From contig NHZP01000009.1 of NCBI GenBank assembly GCA_003313425.1, forward strand, positions 186,001-250,000: a stretch of DNA of 64,000 nucleotides, written 5' to 3'. This DNA comes from Pseudopyrenochaeta lycopersici (lineage: Eukaryota > Ascomycota > Dothideomycetes > Pleosporales > Pseudopyrenochaetaceae). Shown one piece after another: positions 32,872-42,975 of the stretch (position 1 is its first letter; each line of letters starts with the position of its first letter). Under the pieces are notes generated by a model, which saw nothing but the letters and a program-made list of their open reading frames with translations, ran no database searches and had not been told where the DNA came from. A program made the translations under genes and the position numbers.

Positions 32872-35520
32872 ATGAACGGTGTCTCGCGATTCCTCAGCCG
32901 TCGTGACAAACACCACCATGAGAAGCGCGCCACCAAAACCACCCGCCCTAAAGTATGCTTGAGTTCCCTTACTTGCGTGTATTCAACAATGCCTTCATTA
33001 CACTCGGCGGGCCACCCAGTGCCTTGCCCACCATCTCGTCTGACAATCTCATTCTGCAGTCTCAACCATCACACGTCTCGTCAGACCTCTACGCAATTTT
33101 CACCAATGAAGAAACCACGGCAGCAGTCGACAAGGATGTCGAGAAGAAGGTGCGTGGTTATCTTCGTTCCATATGCACTCGTTGATTAGCCCTAGGTCAA
33201 GATGCTCCTTACACGACTGCAGGGCGCTGGGATTACCGGAATTGGCGAAGAGCAAGCCTATCATGCCCTCTCATGGTACCCCGAAGACCTTGACAAGGCC
33301 TACAACCTCCTCATACTCGCAAATGAATCCATTGAAGGCGAACTGAAAGACTCCAACCCGAATGTGACCATGTTGGGCGCCATAAACAGGAACATGGTGA
33401 CGTGCTATCTGGACGCCCTGCTCTTCGCCATGTTTGCCAGGCTGGATAGCTTTGAGGCAATGCTGTACGATAATTTTGATGATGAGCCGAGGAAGAAGCT
33501 TGCAGCCATCCTGCGGCTATGGGTAAATCTTCTACGGACTGGGCAGCTCATCAAAGTTGATCTCGTACGCTTCCAACTCTGACCGCCTTGACCCTCGCTA
33601 ATGTACGCTTCAGACCAAGCACCTCCAAGATTCTCTGGCAAAGTGTGGATGGGAGGACGCTGCTCGAATGTGTCAGCAAGATGCATCCGAAGCCTTCACG
33701 TTCATCACCGGTGCGCTTGAGCTACCTTTACTTACCCTAAAGATGGACATTTACCATACTGGACGAGAAGACAAGGAAGATGATCATAAATTTGTCAACG
33801 AGCGGCTGTTAGAGGTGGCAATACCGGAGCAAGAGGGTGACCATGTCATCACCTTGGAAGATTGCCTCGAAACCTACTTCAATAACCGAATTGAAGTCAA
33901 GCGGTACTTGCAGCGGCAAAACACAATTGCTTCTATAAAGTCAAGAGAGGGGGAGTACATTGATAAAGACGCCGAAAAAAGTGAGATTATACATATCGAG
34001 ACTATTGAGATATCAGGATCAGACTCCCCGATTGTCGCCACGCCAACATCAATTGGCCCCTCTACACCCCTGAGTCCCATCCGCCCTCATGATGGACGTC
34101 GGCGCGCCGACAGCATTTTTAGCCAGAGATACGCGCGAAAGCCACCAGACGTAAGCAAATTCGATGAGAAAAAGCATCTGGAAGACATGCTGGACAATAG
34201 CTCTGGAGGTCGGCCGCGGTCTGCTTCACTTCTTAGAAAGGAGATTCTAATGCCAGCCTGGCAATTCTTCAGTCTGATACGTAAGTGTCTCATGGCATCA
34301 GCGGTAAAAAATCTGACTCCCGTCTAGCGTGGTATACTGATAATGCCCCCAAGACAGACGCCCAGGTCGCGGCACACTTCTCCGTGAAGCGTCCTGTCCT
34401 GGGCATTTGTCTGAAACGGTACACAATGCTTTCAAACGGTGCACCAAAGCGCCTCGATACGTTTATCGATATCCCTCTAGAAATTGGCTTGCCTCACTTC
34501 ATTTCTGATGAAAGGATGAAGGAGGAGGGCCCACTGTTTGGCAATTTCAAGCTTGTTTTACAGTCGGTGGTGTGTCATCGCGGAGAGTCGGTCGATTCTG
34601 GGCATTACATAGCACTTATCCGTGACGACGCCAATGAGCGTCCACATACATCACATTCCGACGATGAAGAACATCCAGGATCCTGGCTGCGATTTGACGA
34701 CCTCTCGAACCCACGTGTGTCTGAAGTAGACATAAAAAAGGCACTACGAGAAGAATCGCCCTATCTGCTTTTCTATCAAGTGCAGCCAATCAATGAAGAG
34801 TTAGCGTTGCGTGGTGATCCTCCACCGTATGCGGAAGGGCAGGGTGAAATCCGTTCGTTTGATGCCTCACGAGAAACATTGACCTCAGGTCTTTCCACGT
34901 CCGCCACAGATACCGAAGCTGGTGGAGACTGGGAAAAGACAGCCTCGCCCGGTGTGCACGCGGATTGGAGTCATTCGGACGAATTGGTGGGCCGGAATAG
35001 CATATCAAGCAATCGACGGAGTAGCATCGCATTTGAGGATGTCGAAGGAAGCCTACATAGCGTGTCGCGTGGTCGCACCCAGCCGCCAACGCCCGAGGAG
35101 CAGAAGACAGGCTTCTTGTCAGCCTCTCGTCGAGGGTCCCGAACATGGATGCCTGGGAACAACAACAATAATAATAACCAAAGCAACAGAAGTCGGCCCA
35201 GCAGCCAAAGCGGGGAGAACCGTTTGTCACTCACTTTGTCGAGACTGACAGGCCGCGGGAGCAAGGACAAATTGCAGATCACCGAGGGGATCCCCGCTGA
35301 GGAGCCTACCATAGTCATAAACGAGGTCGAGAGTGCCGAAAATGTGCCACATGTCCCAACGCCTGTCAAAGAGAAAAAAGATTCTGGTATTTCGCGTAGC
35401 AAGAGTAAGAAGGAAAAGAAAGACCGATTCAGGAGCAAGAGCAGGGACCCTGGCGAAAGCTTGGAGAAGAGCAAGCACAAGGAGAAGAACCGACCAGATC
35501 GAGAGTGTATCGTTATGTGA
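32872..35520 (+). CDS. USP-family ubiquitin carboxyl-terminal hydrolase with C-terminal CaaX box
   Basis: Proposed exons: 32872-32952, 33060-33149, 33196-33564, 33614-34280 and 34328-35520 (799 residues). The last four are well supported (donors GTGCGT, GTACGC, GTAAGT; TAG/CAG ends). The USP Cys box is NRNMVTCYLDALLFAMF, followed by MCQQDASEAFTF, and the His box is ESVDSGHYIALI with WLRFDDLSN. The Asn expected after CYL is Asp, as in CYLD-type proteases. A helical stretch before the Cys box (EEQAYHALSWYPEDLDKAYNLL) resembles a UBA-like fold. The C-terminal third is Ser/Lys-rich and ends RPDRECIVM, a CaaX farnesylation motif after a strongly basic tail. The 5' end is uncertain: sequence 32955-33059 is open in the frame of exon 2 and looks like protein (VFNNAFITLGGPP). 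Confidence 0.85.
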
Positions 35521-36164
35521 CTGACCCACGAGCTGTATATATATGTGAGGGTTGGGTGACTGTGTTTATTTTCTACACTATGTAGATACGGGAGTACGTG
35601 GGCGTAGCTCGCTCTGGGTTGCTGTTTGCTGTATGATGTATTAGCGAGGCGTTTTGAGAAGGCACGAAGCAGCTTCTTGGGTTTTGCATTTTGTTATTGT
35701 TTGGCAACCAGCATTCATGAGGGACGCGTCTAACGCTTTCCTCGTCAGAAGGTAGTTCTAGGAGGTGGTGAATTCAGACAAGGATAGATGATATTACACA
35801 AGTGCTGTGGAGAAGCCAGAGAACCACAACATGGGCCTGCTCAGCTATACCAGCATCTTTGGAGCAGGCTTATCAACATTGCAGGTGGCCAGATTCCTGA
35901 GTCTCTCACAGCCACAACATGTGTTCACAGAAGGCGTTCGATGCCCCTAGAAGCGTGGATTCCTGTTGCGGCTAGCTATGTGCGGGAAACCTGGCCTCTT
36001 GGGTCACGCTAAGACCGCCGCCCACCACAAAAGTCCGCCCGCTCAACCGTCGCCTCTACTCTCACATTTTACGCGCCTGCTTCAGCATCACAGGAATCGC
36101 CTGCAATCTCCCGCCATAGCGCAACCTACACGCCAACCCCGCGACTACCGCCCCAACCCTCACA
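35521..36164. other. Intergenic, no supported gene
   Basis: 644 bp between tandem plus-strand genes. It carries the ubiquitin protease 3' end and the PHO88 promoter, with a CT-rich leader before 36165. Confidence 0.5.
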
Positions 36165-36934
36165 ATGGCTATCAGCCCGCAAATGTACGTCATTTGCGCC
36201 TTTGCCGTCTTCAAGACAGTTGCTAATCCTGCGGCGCAGTACGAATCTTGTCATCATCTTGTACGTGTCGCTTTCGCGCACTCGGATGCGATCCGATATC
36301 TAACCATTGCGCAGGGGGTTCATGCAGATCTCCAAAAAGGTTCCTTTCGATGATCCGAACGTGCTCAATGGCGTGCGCGCTCTCTACATTGTCTCCAATA
36401 TCATCATCTTGAGCATCTACCTCTACGTCCAGGCCCAGATCAACAAGAAGAATGGTGTGTCCCCCATGCTGCCGGAAGCCGAGTCTTGCAGGAGCCTCTG
36501 ACAGCTTTGCCACCCGACCAGACAGCTAACAAGCAAAAGACATGACCGTCGTCAAATACGTCGAGCCCGCCCCGATGGGTTCTGGCGAAGAGCCCAAATT
36601 CGTTGCCACCACGGTAAAAGCCTACGACCTCCAGAAGCTCCGCGAGCTCTTCAAGGCCCAGCTCATGGGCGTCGGCATGATGGGTGTCATGCATATTTAC
36701 TTCAAATACACCAACCCGCTGCTGATTCAATCCATCATTCCCCTCAAGGGCGCTTTCGAGGGCAATCTCGTCAAGGTCCACCTTTTGGGCCAGCCAGCAA
36801 CTGGCGATCTGGCGAGGCCGTGGAAAGCGAGCGGTGGGATGATGGGTGCCATGAGCGGAGGTGAGATTAAGACGGATAAGAAGAGCATCGAGGCTGCCGA
36901 GCGTGCCGGTCGTGGAGGTGTCAAGGACGAGTAA
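36165..36934 (+). CDS. PHO88: ER membrane protein Pho88 / SND3
   Basis: Four exons: 36165-36184, 36240-36260, 36315-36454 and 36540-36934, joined over GT-AG introns (GTACGT/GCAG, GTACGT/GCAG, GTGTGT/AAAAG). The second exon is only 21 nt. The product has 191 residues and reads MAISPQITNLVIILGF, MQISKKVPFDDPNVL, a hydrophobic stretch, NKKNDMTVVKYVEPAPMG, MHIYFKYTNPLLIQSI, HLLGQPATGDLARPWK and TDKKSIEAAERAG, matching Pho88 throughout. Pho88 acts as SND3 in an SRP-independent route for targeting membrane proteins to the ER and also affects phosphate uptake. Start and all exons are consistent with the family length of about 190. Confidence 0.96.
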
Positions 36935-38409
36935 ATCGTTTGCAAATATCTCCAGGCCCAATAACTTCATTCCGCGTGGGACCTGCACCGTCATTGGGGA
37001 GCGTGCATTGGCCGACCTCCGGCTTTGTCCGGACCATAAGTTTTCATACTTGCTAATTGTATAGTACCGATAAAATCTATGCCATTTCTATCCACATCGT
37101 CTAATTTCGTTGTCTGGTCAAAGATGAATGTGTGGGTTCTGCCAAGTATCCGGACTCAATTATGCTGACCCTGCGACATGCTTGTAAGTAGCAATGATAA
37201 AGGCAAGCGATGCGGAATGTAGAGGTTGTCCAAACGTACATGTAACCGCTCATTGAGCCAGCTTCAGTGCGGCTTTTCGCGTCGGCTGATGAATAGGAAG
37301 TATTGCATTGTCTAATTCCTGCATGACAACGCTCTTGTATTGGGAATTAGTTCTTAACAAACTCCGGCAAAACTGAGCAGCGCTCAGAACTAAACAAATC
37401 CATTATAAACCTCTCCGATAAAGAAATATCGCTCAACTTAAGTAGTTGGGCAATGCTCAAAAAGCGATCTTACAACACAACCGAAAATACCAATCTGTCT
37501 CCTCTTCAATCTTAACCTGCCCGTTCCCGCTCACAGCAAACACTGCAGAACCAGTCACATTTATCATCCGGCTTACTCGGTGTTTCGTCGCTGAGGAAAA
37601 CACAAGAAAAGCTCACAAGGCAAAGAGAACATTAAGCATGAAGCAGGAGCTTTGATGTAGGACGCCAACTGTGGCGGCGATAAGGTGGATAGCGTGCTTT
37701 ACAAAACTTTTCAATGGCTCTAGGACACGCTCAAGACTAGATCAGGAATGAGAGGGTGCTAGAATTAGATTTAGCGAATGGGCTATGCGTGTGGTTCTGA
37801 GATATGAACACGTTCTTGCAAAAGTGTTTGCGCAATGCTACTTGAGATTGAGGCATGTCATTTCCAATGAAGAACTGAGTAATTTCCTGCTAGCACAGCC
37901 ATTGAACAAGGCTTCTTAGCCAAAAGGGTATTTGCTATGGGTCAAACATATCTAGCAATCTGTACTGCTAAGCATAGTCTCTAATTAAAGCCAGCCTTGT
38001 CCCTATGGTGATGGCCAAAACAACGGATGATAGTAAGCGATGAAGGCCGGGCAAATCGTTCAGTATGGTACTATAATCAATAGTCTACTAAGCCCCCGTG
38101 GGTATGTGTAGTAATTCATTGTAATGGTCGAGATCTGCCGGGGCCCGGCATGCATCCTGGTCATACATGTCATGTGAACGTCATGTCTAGTATACTTTTA
38201 GCCTCACATCCTTTAATGGCCTTGCATATCCACTTTCAGCAGCGATAAGACTGGGTGGCGCCTTGTAACCCATTGATGATGAGTTAACACTTGCGTGGGC
38301 TCTGCTGATCAAGAGACAACCTGTTCATATAAATTGCATCATCCACCACTTCCTGAACAATGAAACACCGTTGATCTATCATTTCGCAACATCAGCCAGC
38401 CTATTCAAA
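36935..38409. other. Intergenic, no supported gene
   Basis: About 1.5 kb. Frames up to 69 codons only. It is AT-rich and presumably contains the PEBP promoter near the right end. Confidence 0.5.
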
Positions 38410-39286
38410 ATGTCAAGCACCCAGAGTAACAAGCAAGTATTGCTGGAGCATAAAGTAATCCCAAGCGTCCTACCGACTGATGTTGATCTACCCTACAATT
38501 TGAAGCTGAAATGGCCGAACACAACGCTGGACACACCTGGTCAGGAGTTGGATCGCGAGGAAACTCAATCTGAGCCCAAGGTGTATCTAGAACCCCCTGT
38601 ATGTGACCATGCCTCACTAAGCAACTGCTATACAAAAGCTAAAATGAAGGACCGTAGCCCTCTGGGCCAATCGAGAATCTTGTCCTGATCATGACTGATC
38701 CAGTAAGTTTTAAATTCAACCTAAACTCTACACTATAGCTGGCCGTAGCCACAAGCTCATGCAAAAGTACTAGGATCTTATGATGATCGATGACACCTAC
38801 TTCGGTCAAGTGCGACACTGGCTTGTAACGAATCTATCCTCAAATGCAGATGGCTCTCTTTCCTCTTCTCACGCCGCAGAGAGATCTCCTTATGTTGGTC
38901 CAGCGCCGCTACCAAACTATGTATACCCTCGCCCCCATCGGTACGTTTTCATTCTAGCACGTGGGGTAAGCAAAGTGGAAGTCACGCCGGAAGATCTGAG
39001 GGAACTGCAGAAGCCGTATGCTGCTGCGATGGCGGGGAAACAGGGTACAGTTCAAGACTTGAAGGATCGATGGGGATTCAATGCGCAGGCCCTTGTTGAG
39101 AAGAAGGGACTTGAGATTGTGGCTGCGAATTTTATGCATGTCGGAGGCACGCTAAAGAGTGCGGCAACTAATATGGCTATGATGGGCCAGGCTGTTGCCG
39201 ACAAGGTAAGAAGCACGACTTAGTTGTTATTATTTGTCCATGTTCGCATTTACTGATTTGTCGTCATATAGGTTATTGGAAGGTGA
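38410..39286 (+). CDS. Phosphatidylethanolamine-binding protein (PEBP / carboxypeptidase Y inhibitor-like)
   Basis: Four exons: 38410-38598, 38676-38702 (27 nt), 38774-39205 and 39272-39286; 220 residues. Donors are GTATGT, GTAAGT and GTAAGA; acceptors GAG, TAG and TAG. The frame above the ATG starts with TTG. The protein reads HKVIPSVLP, LVLIMTDPDLM, VRHWLVTNL, SPYVGPAPLPNYVYPRPHRYVFIL, then a helical C-terminal part ending KVIGR. DPD, HWLV, GP.P and HRYVF are PEBP ligand-pocket motifs. The usual Pro after DPDx (DPDAP) is missing: here it is DPDLM, and the splice joint falls right after DP, so this point deserves transcript support. PEBP proteins inhibit proteases or bind lipids in the cytosol; the target here is unknown. 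Confidence 0.85.
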
Positions 39287-39901
39287 TGATCCATAGAATA
39301 AGGTCTTTGGGGGCATGGCTGTGTGGAAAGGAGACGAATGAAATGAATGTCTAGTCGTTCCCTAGAATACTTTTCTTGACCAAAGTTTCCGTACCCTAAT
39401 TGTCCATCCTGGAGCTATTCTTATCGATATCCCATTGTGCCTTTATATCACTTACCTTACTGAGACCATGAACTTGGTTCCGCGTCGTTTTGGGATTGTA
39501 GGATTCGTCCCCAACACTTTCTCTTCGAGGATAACAAGCTTCCATAGAAAGCAATTAACCTAGAACCGTTCGAACAGCGAGAAAAACAGCCTAAAGAGCA
39601 TACAAAGCTGATTCTGACAGTGCCTGAATATGAAAACCAAGGCTTTGGAAAGTTACAATCGCACCTGCTAACGACTTCTACGATTGATTGAAGAGCATGG
39701 GTGAATGGGAAATGCGATATGCAAAATGCTGAACTTAATTAAAATGGTATGCTGAATCACGAAAGAGCCGGAAATGCTCGAGTTGCGTGAAGTAGCTGCA
39801 CAAATCCTCTCACGCCAGACGCCTTGCAATGCATGTCCTGATCAGACGCACTCACCAATTATCACTGTCCACCAACTCTCCATCTGCAGTGACGTAGCAT
39901 C
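39287..39901. other. Region between convergent PEBP and SEC72 genes
   Basis: 615 bp, with both 3' ends. No gene recognised. Confidence 0.5.
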
Positions 39902-40507
39902 TTATGTGCCACCCCTTTTCTTCTCAATTTCATCTTTCAGCTGCACCAAGTCCTGCTCTGTTGCCTCGAACTCCAGGCCCTGCTTGACCCACTGGTCCGC
40001 TTCGTCTAACCTCCCCATCTCTAGCAAACACTTACCCCTCCTCCACCATCCCTTTGCATTTCCCACCTTCTTCATCTCGACGCTCGCCTCCGCATCCACG
40101 GCGCCCTCGGCCCAGTTCTGTTGCGCCATATTCGCCTGTGCGCGATTACTCAACAAACCCGAAACCTCCTCTCTGACAAGGCCTGAAGGCTCCCAGTGTG
40201 GCCGACCCGAGGCCATCTCAATTGCAAGGCTATACAGCTTGACAGCTTGGCCATGGTTGCCTTTGCGGAACTCGGCATTGCCGGATTCGCGCAACTTGCC
40301 GATTTGTGCTGAGCGCTTTGGATTTACGGGAACAGGTGGGGGTGGGGTGCCGGTAGGTGTTTCGACGTTGAGGAGGCCTCTGTGGAGTGCGTTTAGGGTG
40401 GCGAGCTCGGTGGAGAGGGCGTTACTGAGGCTGTTGGTTGCGGATATGGCTTTAGTGGTTGGGTCCATTTCGAGTGGGAGCAGCGTGAAAGTATCCGGCG
40501 ATTCCAT
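39902..40507 (-). CDS. SEC72: Sec72-like TPR subunit of the Sec62/63 translocation complex
   Basis: One exon, 201 residues from the ATG at 40507. The start reads MESPDTFTLLPLEMDPTTKAI; then PPPPVPVNPKRSAQIGKLRESGNAEFRKGNH (TPR-like helix pair), SNRAQANMAQQNWAEGAVDAEASVEM and GWWRRGKCLLEMGRLDEADQWV, about three TPR units in all. The PVNPKR linker and the arrangement fit fungal Sec72, which binds Sec71 and recruits Hsp70 clients for post-translational transport into the ER. No membrane segment, as expected for this peripheral subunit. A longer frame on the opposite strand is an antisense shadow. Confidence 0.82.
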   Translation of the reverse strand: MESPDTFTLLPLEMDPTTKAISATNSLSNALSTELATLNALHRGLLNVETPTGTPPPPVPVNPKRSAQIGKLRESGNAEFRKGNHGQAVKLYSLAIEMASGRPHWEPSGLVREEVSGLLSNRAQANMAQQNWAEGAVDAEASVEMKKVGNAKGWWRRGKCLLEMGRLDEADQWVKQGLEFEATEQDLVQLKDEIEKKRGGT

Positions 40508-41310
40508 GGCGTGCGTATATGTGTCTGTAGCCCAATCGATGTTTGATAGTTTGAGTGTGCACGCAGAGAAGGAGTGAGGGTAGAGCCTGGGCTTGGAGGT
40601 GGTGTCGTAGTGTGGAGGTGATCTGGACAGTTGGATATAAATGCGACCTTATCGATAAGCTGGGAGCGAACGTGGCGTTTGCTCCTTCACTCGACCACAT
40701 ACGTCCGACTTTCCTTTCCCACACATTCTCTCTACGGGCAAATTCATATCTCCCTACGTATGTGGACTCTATAATGCCGACAAGGTTCTTCACGCAAACC
40801 TCTGCCCAACCCACTTGCTGCACGCAAGCACACGTGATTGCGCATCTTTCTGTGAGAGCGCCAACCTGCGGTTCGATGCTAAGCAGGCTGCCACTTTTTG
40901 CGCAGGTGTGACCTGGTAGGGCTTATAAGACCAGCACCTTATTTTTTTTTATAGAAAGTTTTGGCCGCAAATAGTGCTCTCTTGGCCGGCTGCATGTGTG
41001 TGCCTGTTTGTATCGTTTCTCTTGCAATATATCCTCGTTTCTCACGTAGAACATAGTCGACGGTCACCCTTATTGTCGAAGGCCGACACTTTTGTCATGT
41101 TGCTTATCAATAGCAGTAGGTTTTAGCTCTGAATCGATGCGTAGGACTGCCATTGTGCTCGTCTCACTATCATATGACGATTGCTCTATATGCTTGTCTA
41201 AATACTCTAAAACGCCAGAAAATGCTCGCAAAGTTCCATGTTGACATGTGCCACGCCCAGGATCAATCACCAAAATACTTAGAGCGTGCGAGGGCATGCA
41301 GAAAGCTGTG
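40508..41310. other. Intergenic upstream of SEC72 with a structured T-rich element
   Basis: 803 bp between tandem minus-strand genes. It includes a hairpin followed by a run of T at about 40908-40950, otherwise nothing recognised. Confidence 0.45.
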
Positions 41311-42406
41311 TCAACCCTCATCATGAGCCTGATCTTCATCATCTTTGAAGGCCTTCGGTAAGTATAACTTCGTGTTCTCATAAACCACAAACGTGACGAT
41401 TGTTGTTGGAATGACCCGAACTGTGTTGGGAATAACGCTACTCGAACATTAGTATTCTGGCGCTGTTATCGTTGCATCGGTTTGTGCAGGACTGACCCCT
41501 TGTAGAATGCCATAAAGCCCTCATTCTTGTACGTTTTGCGCAACACATCGAGAAGCCCACTATACTGCTGTGCAGCATTATACTGCTGCATCCTCGCCCG
41601 AATTGGTTGGTAAGGATATGTAATGGCGCCTGCAAGCAATTTGCTTCCGCCACTCATGTACACGTATTCCCAATTGCTCAATTTCTCCTGGCCACCGACC
41701 TGTGTCCCTCTTCGCTTCTTCATATTTTCGTATATACTAAACTGCACAGCGCCATGCAGAACGCCTAGAGATGATGGAACGAATCCGGCCCAGAGGCCCT
41801 TGAGACCACGTGTTTCGTAGACATGCCGCAGGCCGTAGGTCATGGATTTGTATGCGGCCGGGTGGTTTGCGCCGCGCTCAAGCATGCGAGTTTTCACAAC
41901 CCAGATGGGGTTTGTGCAAGCGCCTGTCAAGAGACCTGAGAGTCGCGAAATTAGCAAGCGTTGTTCTACTCCTGCATTTGCATTGGAGTAAGCATACCGG
42001 CAATTATACTCGCAGAAAAGAACTCTGCACTGCCCAAATGCTCCCCCTTCTTCCGTCTACTCTGAAACAACTCCTTCAAATTCCCGTAAAACAAAAAGTA
42101 CAAGCCCCATCCTAAACTATTACCCAATAAATTTGGCCACAGTCCTCTATAGAGAGCTGTTGCACCACCCTCATGCTTGATCACATTGCGTAATATGCGA
42201 AATGAGTCGCCAGGTCGGGATCTGCTCTGCGTATTGAGCTGCAACCGGTTCTTGAGGAGATCGAGCGGGTGCGCAGCGAGACATGAGACAACGCCAGCGC
42301 TGAATCCTGCCACACTCTCTATTACAGAGGCAGAAAGTGAGTTTCTTTGGACATCTGGTCTTCTCTCTTTGCTGTTCTGTTCTACAGGTGGAAATGCGCG
42401 GGGCAT
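41311..42406 (-). CDS. FLX1: Mitochondrial carrier, FAD/folate type (FLX1-like)
   Basis: Three exons: 42406-41998, 41935-41497 and 41437-41311. Introns: 62 nt (GTATGC, GCTAAT, CTCAG) and 59 nt (GTCAGT, ATACTAATG, AGTAG). The product has 324 residues. Three solute-carrier repeats are seen from their signature motifs: HPLDLLKNRLQLN, NPIWVVKTRMLERG and YPYQPIRARMQQYN, each followed by helical stretches ending in GL or KG: ALYRGLWPNLLGNS, GLWAGFVPSSLGV and FMAFYKGVIPNTVRVIP. The NSLGWGLYFLFYGNLK stretch is typical of the FAD/folate branch, which imports FAD or folate through the inner mitochondrial membrane. Substrate within that branch is not certain from sequence. Confidence 0.88.
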
Positions 42407-42975
42407 CGCGGGTACGGCTGGCTGATATTTGGTGCTTGTGATCGCATTCTTGAGTGTTGAATGACGAACCTATACTAGAGAATGCTTTACTGAGGCAAAG
42501 GCAAAGGCATGAGATTGAGGCGCTGTGAATTTAAAAAAAAAATAACATGCACATGTGCGTCACACATCGCGGGACAATAGAATGACGAGGTCGGATGTCG
42601 GAAGGGTCGACATTGGGAGCTTGGGCCCTTTGATGTTGACCCATGCGTCGTGGGGGGGCCAGACGTCATTAGCACTGCGCATTGTGCTTACGCGAAACCC
42701 ATCGTGCAACAACTTTGAAAGCATCGCTTCGGTCCTACAAGCATTGCATCCAGATATGCTTGGGTTGGTCATAGTGAATGTCACTGCAATCAAAGACACA
42801 TTTAATCCATTACGCTCCAGAGTCATACTGAACAACCAGAATTGTGGACGTGAGGCTCAGCATTGCAAGCCGAATGGTTGGACACACTCAAACGACTCGC
42901 TGGCTTTTGTCCGTGATTGGACAGTACAGGTAACTTGTTATATATACATGAAAAATACTATGAACAATCGCAGAA
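42407..42975. other. Intergenic, no supported gene
   Basis: 569 bp between two tandem minus-strand genes. Two frames, 176 codons plus and 91 codons minus, overlap here; neither shows a domain. Confidence 0.45.

Noticed and set aside
39774..40577. Plus-strand frame of 267 codons over SEC72
   Set aside because: It mirrors the Sec72 gene, begins without a good start context and has no domain.
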